Assembly (NCBI GenBank): GCA_002349055.1
Contig: DECD01000017.1
Location: 337-13,832, forward strand
Direction: 5' to 3'
DNA: 13,496 bases
Source: Bacteroidales bacterium UBA2939
GTDB taxonomy: Bacteria; Bacteroidota; Bacteroidia; Bacteroidales; P3
In this document: positions 5,937 to 13,496 of the stretch, piece after piece
Position numbering within the stretch: the first letter of the stretch is position 1
Layout: each line of letters starts with the position of its first letter
The notes under the pieces: generated by a model
What the model saw: the letters and a program-made list of their open reading frames with translations, nothing else
Database searches by the model: none
What the model was told of the DNA's origin: nothing
Position numbers and translations under genes: made by a program

Positions 5937-6975
5937 GCCTATTTTTTTTCAGTTTTGGGCCAATTGTATCCTGGTGAAAGGATACCGCCGCGGAATAGTA
6001 TTTGACATTTTCCGTCGACAGCAGATTGTCGTATCAAAGTTGTTCTGTGAGATGATCGACAAATATGGATCGACATCCATCAACGACATCAAGGAGGATG
6101 CCTCTATGGAAGAGCGCAGGGGCTACCTAAAAATGTTGGACTTTTTTGTTAAGAACGATTTTGGGGTGTATACGGACAATCCGTCGGAGCTGCCGCCGTT
6201 GAGTATGGAATACGATTCGCCATATTTGGCGACGACGGTGGTGGTGAAGTCAGACAGCGACAATGACTACGAGGCTCTCGTGGAGCAAATGAAGGAGATA
6301 GGACGGGAACTGATGCTCTCGGTGCAGATAAACGACGAGGGACACATGACCCCAGAGATGATGAGAGAGATTGGCGAACTGACGATTCATAGCACAATAG
6401 GATGTATTCACATTTACACGCATTTCTCTAAAGAGTACAAACCGAAAGATTTCCTGTTTATGATGCAAAACCTGCGGTTTCGGAAGATAGTGTTCATGGG
6501 GGCTGCGGAGACAAAGCGAGTGGAGCCAATCAGTGAGTCGCAAGGGGTGGTTAGGTATCTGAAAGAGGAGATGGACTATGAAGACTGTGGCAATGTGGGC
6601 AAACGCTACTTTGTCATCGGTCAGCCGTTTTTCATCGAAGGACATTCCTGCAACACCTGTCTGAACCGGAAGGTGAGTATCGACAAAGAGGGCAATATCG
6701 GCAACTGTCCATTGATGCCGCATACGTTTGGAAATATCAAGACATCCTCATTACGTGAAATAGTATCTCGTCCTGATTTTCAAAGATTGTGGCATATAAC
6801 GAAAGACGAGATAGTGGTTTGTAAAGATTGCGAATACCGCTATATCTGCACGGATTGCCGCCACTATATCAAAGACAAGAATAACATCTACTCGCAACCG
6901 TCAAAGTGCGGGTACAATCCCTATATTGCCAAATGGAGCGACGAAGAGGGCTACGTGCCGGTGTCATCCTGTTGA
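5896..6975 (+). CDS. gwsS: SPASM-domain peptide maturase, grasp-with-spasm system (start uncertain)
   Basis: Up to 359 residues from ATG 5896. The C-terminal third is a SPASM domain that can bind auxiliary Fe-S clusters: Cys252, Cys255, Cys271 (in GNCP), Cys309-x2-Cys312-x5-Cys318-x2-Cys321 and Cys338 in SKCGYNPY. The N-terminal half has only two cysteines (24 and 51) and no CxxxCxxC, so there is no radical SAM cluster; this agrees with what I recall of GwsS proteins, which are SPASM-only partners of the ATP-grasp enzyme. Family members usually begin a few residues before the ANCILVKGYRRG-like stretch (here residues 22-33), which would place the start at the ATT of 5941, where no ATG exists. 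The ATG at 5896 would add 15 unusual residues and overlap the small ORF by 41 bases. The gene end overlaps the TolC-like gene by 43 bases. Role: cytoplasmic partner in precursor modification or leader recognition, mechanism unknown. Confidence 0.85.
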   Translation: MIYTSTSQLSRSTKPIFFQFWANCILVKGYRRGIVFDIFRRQQIVVSKLFCEMIDKYGSTSINDIKEDASMEERRGYLKMLDFFVKNDFGVYTDNPSELPPLSMEYDSPYLATTVVVKSDSDNDYEALVEQMKEIGRELMLSVQINDEGHMTPEMMREIGELTIHSTIGCIHIYTHFSKEYKPKDFLFMMQNLRFRKIVFMGAAETKRVEPISESQGVVRYLKEEMDYEDCGNVGKRYFVIGQPFFIEGHSCNTCLNRKVSIDKEGNIGNCPLMPHTFGNIKTSSLREIVSRPDFQRLWHITKDEIVVCKDCEYRYICTDCRHYIKDKNNIYSQPSKCGYNPYIAKWSDEEGYVPVSSC

Positions 6976-8231
6976 CGAGTCTTCTGCTGTCTGCTTACGT
7001 GCAGGCTCAGGATACGCTGCGGCTGACGTTGGACAGCTGCCTGCGCTACGCTTATGAGCACAGCAGCGTGGTGGAGCTTGCGCGGCTGGGAGAGGAGCGG
7101 GCGGAGGTGACGCTGCACAGCGCTCGCTGGCAGCTCCTGCCCACTGTCAATGCTTCGGCAGGGGAATACTGGAGCCAGAGCGGCGACCAGAGCTCGCAGG
7201 ATTTCAGCATGGGGGTGAATGCATCGATGACGCTGATTGACGGCGGCGGGAGATGGAGCCACTACAAGCGGAGCAAGCTGGCGCGGCAGCAAAGCCAGCT
7301 ACAGGCACAACAGAGCCGGCGCACGGTGGGAGAGGAAGTGGCGGAGGCCTACCTCGCACTGCTGATGGAGGGCGAAAGACTTGCTTACCAGCAGCATCTC
7401 TTGGAGACCTGCCGACGGCAGGAAGCGGAGGGACGGCTGCGCTACGAGGTGGGGAAGATAATGGAGAGCGAATACCAGCTGATAGAGGCGAACCTGCGAC
7501 AAGCCGAAAAGGAGAGAGACAACTTGGAACTGGCGATAGAAGAAGACCGGTGGAGGCTGCAAGTGCTGCTGGGACTGTCTGAGGAGGTTGCAGTGGACGT
7601 TGAACCATTGGAGACAATCCCCGAAGAGAGTATGATGCCGACGATGGAGAGTGTGATGGATTTGGCGCTGGAACGGCAGCCGGAGATGAAGATAGCCGAG
7701 GTGGGGGTGGAAATAGCGAAACAGGGAGTTCGCACGGCGCGAGCGGTGTATTTCCCCACGCTGAGTGTATCGGCGAGCAGCAGCTTCTACGGCGGGCAGC
7801 AGGGGCTGGTGGATGCCTTGGGACGTTTTATCAACCAAGGAGGTTTGAACAGCAACATTGGGTTGAGCGTGAGCATTCCCATCCTTAACTACAGCAGCGC
7901 GAGCGCGCAGATGAGACAAAGCAAGATTGACCTCCGCCAGGCGGAAGTGGAACGCGAGCAGAAGGGGAGGGAATTCCGGCAGTGGGTGAAAAGGATGTAT
8001 GTGGCGGCTGAACAGTCGCTGAACGACTACCGAGTGTCGCGGCAACTGGAACAAGCATATGGGGCGAACTACGAGGTGTACAGGAAACGGTATGATGAGG
8101 GCAAGGTGGGTATTGTGGAATTCCTACAGCAGCAGGACCGGTATCTGAGCGCACTGAACGACTACCTGCAAAGCAAGTACGCCTATGTACTGAATATGAA
8201 AATGCTGGAACTAATTAAAACAGAGCCATGA
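6933..8231 (+). CDS. TolC-family outer membrane efflux protein
   Basis: 432 residues from ATG 6933. I prefer this start to the GTG at 6906 because it gives a clean signal peptide (MERRRGLRAG, a Leu/Ser-rich core, AYVQAQ, cleavage before DTLRLTL), although it lies 43 bases inside gwsS. The mature protein has the TolC plan: LTLDSCLRYAYEHS at the start, long amphipathic helices, a beta segment near SMGVNASMTLIDGG, and the second repeat beginning MDLALERQPEMKIAEVGVEIA with its beta segment near GLSVSIPILN. Trimers of this family form the outer membrane channel and periplasmic tunnel of tripartite exporters. Here it would receive peptide from the HlyD/ABC pair encoded next. It joins the adaptor gene by an ATGA overlap at 8228. 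Length is normal, and I see no damage. Confidence 0.9.
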   Translation: MERRRGLRAGVILLTSLLLSAYVQAQDTLRLTLDSCLRYAYEHSSVVELARLGEERAEVTLHSARWQLLPTVNASAGEYWSQSGDQSSQDFSMGVNASMTLIDGGGRWSHYKRSKLARQQSQLQAQQSRRTVGEEVAEAYLALLMEGERLAYQQHLLETCRRQEAEGRLRYEVGKIMESEYQLIEANLRQAEKERDNLELAIEEDRWRLQVLLGLSEEVAVDVEPLETIPEESMMPTMESVMDLALERQPEMKIAEVGVEIAKQGVRTARAVYFPTLSVSASSSFYGGQQGLVDALGRFINQGGLNSNIGLSVSIPILNYSSASAQMRQSKIDLRQAEVEREQKGREFRQWVKRMYVAAEQSLNDYRVSRQLEQAYGANYEVYRKRYDEGKVGIVEFLQQQDRYLSALNDYLQSKYAYVLNMKMLELIKTEP

Positions 8232-9496
8232 ACGAAACGACAGACAATGTGAACCTGCGGAGCGATGAAGTGCAGGAAATCCTTGGTCGCCCACCGCGTG
8301 GCATTGTGCGCTGGGGAATAACGGTGGTGATGGGAGTGGTAGTGGGTTTGGTGGTGGGGAGCTATTTTGTGAAATACCCCGACGTGGTGGAGGCAACAAT
8401 CACGGTGAGCAGTGAGAACCTGCCTGCCGACGTGGTGGCTCGCACGAGCGGCAAAATCGACACGTTGATGGTGGAGGAACAGCAAGAGGTGAGGGAGGGA
8501 GAGATGCTGGCAATGCTTGAGAACACCGCCAGCCTCGACGATGTGCTGCTGCTGAAAGAGCGGGTGGACTCGGTGGTTGACGGGGAAGCGTTGCGACTGG
8601 GCGAGCTGCAGGAAGCATACGCGGCCTATCGCAAGGCGCGGGCGGACTACGACTATTTCGTTGAGGCCGACTATCACCACAAAAAGATGGTGTCGGCCAG
8701 GAAACAGATTGCCACCCAGCGCGGGCTGCTGGAAGGGAACCGACGGCAGCTGGCGTTGAGTGAGAGACAGTGCAAGGCGGCGCACAAGCTGTTCGAGATG
8801 GATTCGCTGCTCTACAAGGAGAGGGCGCTTTCGCTGTCCGACTACCAGACGGCGCAGAGCAACTACACGGCGCAGGTGCAGGCCCTGGAGTCGTCGCGGA
8901 TGGGCATAGACAACGGGCGGCTGGCCATCCTCCAGTTGGAACAGACGGTCTTTGACCTGGAACAGCAGTATAACGACACAAAACAGCAACTCGTCCTCGC
9001 GCTTACTTTGGCGCGCGAGCAGTTGCTTTCGCAAATCGACCACTGGGAGCAGACCTATGTGCTGAGGGCGCCGTGTGACGGGAAAGTAACCCTGACAAAA
9101 TACTGGCAGAAAAACCAGAATGTTGCGGCTGGCGAAGTGGTGGTGACGGTGGTGCCTGACAGTTCGGCGCACATGGTGGGCAAGATAGAGCTGCCGCTGC
9201 GCGGGGCCGGCAAAGTCGAAGTGGGGCAGTGTGTTAACATCAAATTTGACAACTACCCCTATATGGAATACGGCATGGTGAAAGACACGATACGCACGAT
9301 GGCGCTGGTGCCGGTGAAGACGCAGGCGGGGAATGTGTATGTGCTGGAAGTCACGCTCCCGGAGCGGCTGGTGAGCACCTATGGGAAAGAACTGCCCTTC
9401 ACGCAATCGATGACCGGCACGGCCGAAATCATCACGGAAGACCGTCGCCTGATTGAACAATTCCTCAACCCCATCAAATCTGTCCTCAAAAGATGA
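8228..9496 (+). CDS. HlyD-family periplasmic adaptor of the peptide exporter
   Basis: 422 residues; ATG at 8228 overlaps the TolC-like stop. It has a cytoplasmic N terminus of about 26 residues, a single membrane anchor near 27-47 (VRWGITVVMGVVVGLVVGSY), then a first lipoyl-like half (TSGKIDTLMVEEQQEVREGE, about 72-91). A long coiled-coil hairpin follows (about 100-270, with many Gln, Glu and Leu), then the returning lipoyl half (VLRAPCDGKV, 278-287) and a beta-barrel to the end. This order is that of bacteriocin/peptide adaptors working with C39 exporters. It would bridge the inner membrane ABC protein and the outer membrane channel. It is joined to the exporter gene by an ATGA overlap at 9493. 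Function is assigned by family and context with high confidence. Confidence 0.92.
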   Translation: MNETTDNVNLRSDEVQEILGRPPRGIVRWGITVVMGVVVGLVVGSYFVKYPDVVEATITVSSENLPADVVARTSGKIDTLMVEEQQEVREGEMLAMLENTASLDDVLLLKERVDSVVDGEALRLGELQEAYAAYRKARADYDYFVEADYHHKKMVSARKQIATQRGLLEGNRRQLALSERQCKAAHKLFEMDSLLYKERALSLSDYQTAQSNYTAQVQALESSRMGIDNGRLAILQLEQTVFDLEQQYNDTKQQLVLALTLAREQLLSQIDHWEQTYVLRAPCDGKVTLTKYWQKNQNVAAGEVVVTVVPDSSAHMVGKIELPLRGAGKVEVGQCVNIKFDNYPYMEYGMVKDTIRTMALVPVKTQAGNVYVLEVTLPERLVSTYGKELPFTQSMTGTAEIITEDRRLIEQFLNPIKSVLKR

Positions 9497-11700
9497 AGAG
9501 ATTCCCACTATACCAACAACTCGACGCGATGGACTGCGGGCCTACATGCCTGCGTATGATTGCGAAATACTATGGAAAACACTACACGCTCGACACGCTG
9601 CGGCAGCGCAGCTTCATCAGCCGCAACGGGGTCAGCATGTTGGGTATCAGCACGGCGGCCGAGAGCATCGGGATGCGTACGCTCGCGGTACATGTCTCTT
9701 TCGAAAAACTCTGTGAAGCTCCGCTGCCTTGTATCGTTCACTGGAACCAGAACCATTTCGTGGTGGTGTACGGAATCTCGGTCGACAAACGCCATCCCGA
9801 CCAAGGAACGGTCTATGTGGCCGACCCTGCCGCCGGGAATATCAAGTATTCGGTCAAGGAATTCCTGGCGCATTGGATAAGCACCATGTGTAAGGGAGAG
9901 GAAGAGGGTATGGCCTTGCTGCTGGATACCACGCCCGACTTCTACGCCGCCGAGGATGAGAAGAGCGACAAAACGAAATTCTCCTTCATCATTCAGTACC
10001 TGCGGCCATATAAAAAACTCATCGTCCAGCTTTTTCTCGGTATGCTGATAGGGACGGTGCTGCAACTCATCTTCCCTTTCCTGTCGCAAAGCATTGTTGA
10101 CTATGGTATCGGCAACAACAACTTGAGCTTCGTGACGGTGATTCTCGTGGCCCAGCTGACGCTGTACGTGGCGCAGACTTCGGTGGAGTTCATCCGCTCG
10201 TGGATTCTGCTGCACATCAGCGCACGAATCAATATCAACATCATCTCCGACTTCTTGATTAAGTTGATGAAGCTGCCTATCGGTTTCTTCGACACCAAGA
10301 TGATTGGCGACCTGATGCAGCGCATCGGTGACCACTCGCGCATCGAGTCTTTCCTCACGTCGAGCACGCTCAACACACTCTTCAGTATGGTCAACCTCGT
10401 GGTCTTCAGCGTGGTGCTGGCGTTGTACAGCATGAAGCTCTTCATGGTCTTTCTGGTGGCGAGCATCATCTATATTCTCTGGATTGCGCTCTTTTTGAGA
10501 AAACGCAAAGAGCTGGACAACAAACGTTTCGCGCAGGCTTCGGCCGAACAGGACAACCTCTATCAGCTCATCACAGGCATGCAGGAAATCAAACTGAACA
10601 ACTGTGAGAAGCAGAAACGCTGGGAATGGGAGCACATACAGGCGAAATTGTTCCGCATCAGCATCAAGGGTTTGGCCTTGAGCCAATACCAGCAAAGCGG
10701 CGCTTTCTTCATCAACGAAACCAAGAATATCATCATCTCCTTTGTCTCGGCGGCATCGGTCATCCGCGGAGACATGACGCTGGGTATGATGACGGCCGTC
10801 CAGTACATCATAGGTCAGCTCAACCTGCCCATCAATCAGATGATTTCCTTCATGCAGTCGGCCCAGGATGCCAAAATCAGCTTGGAACGTCTCGGCGAAA
10901 TCCATAATCGCGAGGACGAGGAACAGAAGGCATCGGGGAGGACGAGCATCCTCCCCGAGGACCGGAGCCTCGGGATAGAGGGGCTTACCTTCCACTATGA
11001 CCCGCTCTCCGACGCAGTGCTCAAGGAGATCAATCTTGCCATCCCTCAGGGGAAAGTGACCGCCATTGTGGGGATGAGTGGCAGCGGCAAGACGACCTTG
11101 GTGAAGTTGCTGCTGGGATTCTATCCTCCCACGGCTGGACAAATCCGGGTGGGCAATCTTCTGTTGAACAACATCGACCATCATTTCTGGCGCGACCAGT
11201 GTGGCGCGGTGATGCAGGACGGTTTTATCTTTTCCGATACCATTGCCCGCAATATCGCTGTGGGTGTCGACCATATAGACAACGCCCGGCTGCTCCATGC
11301 CGCCCATGTGGCCAATATCGAACAGATGATTTCCGAATTGCCCCTGGGCTACAATACCAAGATTGGCGCCGAGGGCAAGGGTATCAGCCAAGGTCAGCGC
11401 CAGCGTATCCTCATCGCACGTGCCGTGTACAAAAATCCCGAATACCTTTTCTTTGACGAGGCGACCAACTCGCTCGACGCCAACAATGAACGTGTAATTA
11501 TGGACAACCTGCAACAGTTCTTCAAAGGGAAAACGGTTGTAATAGTGGCCCATCGTTTGAGTACGGTGAAAAATGCAGACCAGATTATCGTACTACAGAA
11601 TGGCGTAATAGTGGAAAAAGGTAATCATGAGCAACTGGTGGCGCAAAGGAATCATTACTATCAATTGGTAAAAAACCAGCTGGAACTGGGAAATTCTTAA
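9493..11700 (+). CDS. Peptidase C39 domain ABC transporter (double-glycine peptide exporter)
   Basis: 735 residues, a full-length exporter with three domains. Residues 1-140 are a C39 protease with Gln9, Cys15 (in MDCGPTCL), His88 (NHFVVVYG) and Asp111 (VADPAAG), so the catalytic set looks intact; it should cut after Gly23-Gly24 of the precursor. Residues about 165-450 are the membrane domain. The nucleotide-binding domain has Walker A at 527-535 (GMSGSGKTT, Lys533), a signature ISQGQ at 631-635 in place of LSGGQ, Walker B with Asp655-Glu656, and the switch His687. It works as a homodimer in the inner membrane, removing the leader and pumping out the modified core with the HlyD and TolC partners. 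It is the last gene of the operon; no terminator is visible before the next gene, whose promoter-like repeat starts five bases after the stop. Confidence 0.95.
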   Translation: MKRFPLYQQLDAMDCGPTCLRMIAKYYGKHYTLDTLRQRSFISRNGVSMLGISTAAESIGMRTLAVHVSFEKLCEAPLPCIVHWNQNHFVVVYGISVDKRHPDQGTVYVADPAAGNIKYSVKEFLAHWISTMCKGEEEGMALLLDTTPDFYAAEDEKSDKTKFSFIIQYLRPYKKLIVQLFLGMLIGTVLQLIFPFLSQSIVDYGIGNNNLSFVTVILVAQLTLYVAQTSVEFIRSWILLHISARININIISDFLIKLMKLPIGFFDTKMIGDLMQRIGDHSRIESFLTSSTLNTLFSMVNLVVFSVVLALYSMKLFMVFLVASIIYILWIALFLRKRKELDNKRFAQASAEQDNLYQLITGMQEIKLNNCEKQKRWEWEHIQAKLFRISIKGLALSQYQQSGAFFINETKNIIISFVSAASVIRGDMTLGMMTAVQYIIGQLNLPINQMISFMQSAQDAKISLERLGEIHNREDEEQKASGRTSILPEDRSLGIEGLTFHYDPLSDAVLKEINLAIPQGKVTAIVGMSGSGKTTLVKLLLGFYPPTAGQIRVGNLLLNNIDHHFWRDQCGAVMQDGFIFSDTIARNIAVGVDHIDNARLLHAAHVANIEQMISELPLGYNTKIGAEGKGISQGQRQRILIARAVYKNPEYLFFDEATNSLDANNERVIMDNLQQFFKGKTVVIVAHRLSTVKNADQIIVLQNGVIVEKGNHEQLVAQRNHYYQLVKNQLELGNS

Positions 11701-11705
11701 TATTT

Positions 11706-11752
11706 TTTGCGCTTTTGTCACACAATTCAAAAATTTTTGCCTCTAATAAGGC
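11706..11752 (+). promoter_or_regulatory. Promoter-like 47-bp repeat, copy 2 (secreted protein gene)
   Basis: This element matches 2330-2376 at 46 of 47 positions, including TTTG (11706-11709), the 12-base palindrome CAAAAATTTTTG (11728-11739) and AATTTTTG (11732-11739). It begins five bases after the exporter stop and ends 22 bases before the ATG at 11775, so transcription from it would give a short leader of about 25-30 bases, in contrast to about 320 bases at copy 1. Similarity ends sharply on the 3' side and extends only into T or A runs on the 5' side, which fits a conserved promoter or operator more than a duplicated gene end. Confidence 0.6.
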
Positions 11753-11774
11753 GAACAATAAAACAAACATAGTT

Positions 11775-13496
11775 ATGACAATCAGGAAAACGATATGGTT
11801 GATGGCTTTGGCCATCTTGCCACTCATCTCCGTCCACGCCCAGCACTTCGACTGGGCCAAGGGCTTCAACGGCCTGGTGGTAGGCTCTGTTGCCGATGCC
11901 GACGGCAACCTGTACATCCTCAGTGAGTTCGGTAAGAATTCCACCTGGGATGGCCACCGCATCCTCCCCATGGCCCCCTATGGTCATGGGCCGAACTCCA
12001 TCAACACCCTTATCGCCAAAATCTCCCCCAGTGGCGAGATGCTGTGGAAAAAGGTTATTCACGCAAACAATAATTCAAACACTATCCCTTACGATATCAA
12101 GCTGATGGGTGATACCGCTTTTGCCTGTTTGGTGAATGTACCCCTTCCGACAGTTGGCAACTATTGCTATTTCCTCGACACCCTGCTGCCGACATGGAGC
12201 GATTATCCTATTCCCCTGACTCAGGAGACCACCACTTGTGCGACATTTACCGCCTATTTGGTCTTCGACTTCTCTGGCGAGGTGTTGGAGCAGCACTTCA
12301 TCCAGGTGTCCTACATCGACACGACGGGCAACGATTTTATGATCCACTACCCTCAACCATTTAATCTAGATATAATCGACTCCTATCCGCTGCAAAATCC
12401 GTCCTTCGATATTGATGCCAATGGCAACATCTATATCTGTCGTCAGGCCGCTGACCACCACAGTGATGTAATCTCTGTGGAGGAAGGTTCAGCCATCGGT
12501 CTCAGGTTCTGGGTCGACAGACAGTGTGTAGGCACTGTGTATGTGAACGACGGCCATCATCCGCGCTGGGTTCCGCAGTTGCTGAAGTTTTCCCCGCACC
12601 TGGCATCGTTGCTGGACAGCCGGTATGTTTTTCAGTCGAACAGCGGAACCGATTATCGTAGCAATCGCCCCTACCTGAAACTGAGCAGCGACGGGCAACC
12701 TTTTGTCATCGGTAATTTGTCTATGATTGGCGAGCATTGCGACACGTTAACGATAGACTCGGCGCAAAACATGGCTTTCTCGCACTCCAATGTCAATGAC
12801 GAATGGGGCTATATGGTAAGTTTCGATGACAATCTCACCCCACGTTACTATGTCTCTCTTAAGGATAGCATTGTCGGTGATATCCCGCTTACAACTTCTC
12901 GTTCTGTTTTTCATGACATCGCCTTTGATTCAGACAGCAACAGGGTTTTCGTCAGTGTGGCTGTAGGGAAAAACGAAGATGCGACATCGAAATACGCCTA
13001 TGGAAATCTCCTCTTGCCTCTGGAACGGAACGATGCGTTCGTGCTCTCGCTCGACATGAATACGGGCGACTACCGCTCCTGTGCTGTCGTCCCGTCGCTC
13101 ACCGCGTCCGATCTTGGTATTCTGGAGAGCAGGGGGAATCTTTTGTGCAGAGGCAACCGCATCCTGATGCAGATCCGATACCTAGGAGGAGTGCAGTTTC
13201 CCAACCGGACCATACATGCGCAAGACTACAACCCGGGTTGGTGTTTGACGATGTTCGACTACTCCGGTCGTCTTATCGACGGCATCGACTACAATTCATT
13301 CGTCTATGGTAACCGGGCAGGTGCCATCATGATGGTTGACAGCGTCCTCTATCTGACGAACCAGTTGCGCACAGATGCCACGTTTGGCGACATTTTTGTG
13401 CCCGAGCAGGGCGAATTCGCTTGCATCGCCCGCTATGTCGACACCGCCTTCATGACCCCGTATGTCTACACGGGCGACACGGGCGATGTGCGCATT
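11775..13496 (+). CDS. Secreted protein, propeller-like repeats (3' end outside window)
   Basis: The frame opens at ATG 11775 and stays open for 574 codons to the window edge, so the C terminus is missing. A signal peptide is clear: MTIRKTIWLM followed by a hydrophobic stretch ending SVHAQ, with cleavage before HFDWAKGF. The mature part carries DADGNLYIL (41-49) and DIDANGNIYICR (212-223) motifs and other Asp/Gly/Asn-rich turns followed by short strands (DSDSNRVFVSV), the pattern of beta-propeller or SBBP-like secreted proteins. No catalytic motif is visible. Given the T9SS substrate at the other end of the window, a C-terminal T9SS sorting domain beyond the edge is likely but not seen. It has its own promoter-like repeat, yet without a terminator before it, read-through from the peptide operon is possible. 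Gene and secretion are confident; function unknown. Confidence 0.85.
   Translation, partial: MTIRKTIWLMALAILPLISVHAQHFDWAKGFNGLVVGSVADADGNLYILSEFGKNSTWDGHRILPMAPYGHGPNSINTLIAKISPSGEMLWKKVIHANNNSNTIPYDIKLMGDTAFACLVNVPLPTVGNYCYFLDTLLPTWSDYPIPLTQETTTCATFTAYLVFDFSGEVLEQHFIQVSYIDTTGNDFMIHYPQPFNLDIIDSYPLQNPSFDIDANGNIYICRQAADHHSDVISVEEGSAIGLRFWVDRQCVGTVYVNDGHHPRWVPQLLKFSPHLASLLDSRYVFQSNSGTDYRSNRPYLKLSSDGQPFVIGNLSMIGEHCDTLTIDSAQNMAFSHSNVNDEWGYMVSFDDNLTPRYYVSLKDSIVGDIPLTTSRSVFHDIAFDSDSNRVFVSVAVGKNEDATSKYAYGNLLLPLERNDAFVLSLDMNTGDYRSCAVVPSLTASDLGILESRGNLLCRGNRILMQIRYLGGVQFPNRTIHAQDYNPGWCLTMFDYSGRLIDGIDYNSFVYGNRAGAIMMVDSVLYLTNQLRTDATFGDIFVPEQGEFACIARYVDTAFMTPYVYTGDTGDVRI

Noticed and set aside
6906..6932. 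GTG at 6906 as the TolC-like start
   Set aside because: It would put nine residues before a perfect signal peptide that begins at the ATG of 6933.
8183..9508. A 441-codon minus-strand frame opposite the HlyD-like gene
   Set aside because: Its His- and Leu-rich translation is the reverse reading of the coiled-coil region; the plus-strand gene explains the sequence fully.
9508..11553. A 681-codon open frame on the minus strand opposite the ABC exporter
   Set aside because: It mirrors the codon bias of a gene with complete C39 and ABC motifs on the plus strand, and has no domain, start context or operon support of its own.

Overview
The window comes from a member of the Bacteroidota, most likely the order Bacteroidales. 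Three things point there: a type IX secretion (Por) C-terminal sorting domain, a GG-leader peptide precursor with a 'grasp-with-spasm' maturation pair, and A-rich translation start regions with a TTTG-type promoter instead of Shine-Dalgarno/sigma70 signals. No rRNA or tRNA is visible, so genus cannot be stated.

Layout. Bases 1-1392 are the 3' part of a secreted T9SS substrate; its sorting domain carries a tandem 30-bp insertion. A run of ATGAGAA heptamers crosses its stop codon. Bases 1472-2245 encode a lipoprotein of unknown function, closed by a strong rho-independent terminator (2279-2319). From about 2330 to 11700 lies a complete, all-plus-strand RiPP (ribosomally made, post-translationally modified peptide) operon. 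It has a promoter-like 47-bp element (2330-2376), then about 320 bases of structured, largely non-coding leader, then a 79-residue double-glycine precursor (2694-2933) and a 13-bp inverted repeat (2975-3030). Next come a secreted DUF6624-like protein (3070-4776), an ATP-grasp maturase (gwsG, 4795-5754), a 61-residue unknown protein (5751-5936), a SPASM-domain maturase without a radical SAM motif (gwsS, about 5896-6975), a TolC-like outer membrane protein (6933-8231), a HlyD-like adaptor (8228-9496) and a C39-peptidase ABC exporter (9493-11700). Five bases after the exporter, the same 47-bp element recurs (11706-11752) in front of a second secreted protein that runs off the window (11775-13496).

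How it works together. By analogy with graspetide systems, the ATP-grasp enzyme would join Asp/Glu side chains to Ser/Thr/Lys side chains in the precursor core, with the SPASM protein as partner. The C39 domain would cut after Gly-Gly and the ABC/HlyD/TolC trio would pass the product across both membranes. Overlapping junctions (ATGA at three places, 41 and 43 bases at two others) argue for coupled translation from gwsG to the exporter.

The family (grasp-with-spasm) is known. The parts that look least explained are the hairpin-rich leader, the near-identical promoter-like repeat at both ends of the operon, the hairpin separating precursor from enzymes, the 61-residue coupled ORF, the apparently missing ATG of gwsS, and the secreted DUF6624-like protein that seems to hold two copies of its domain.
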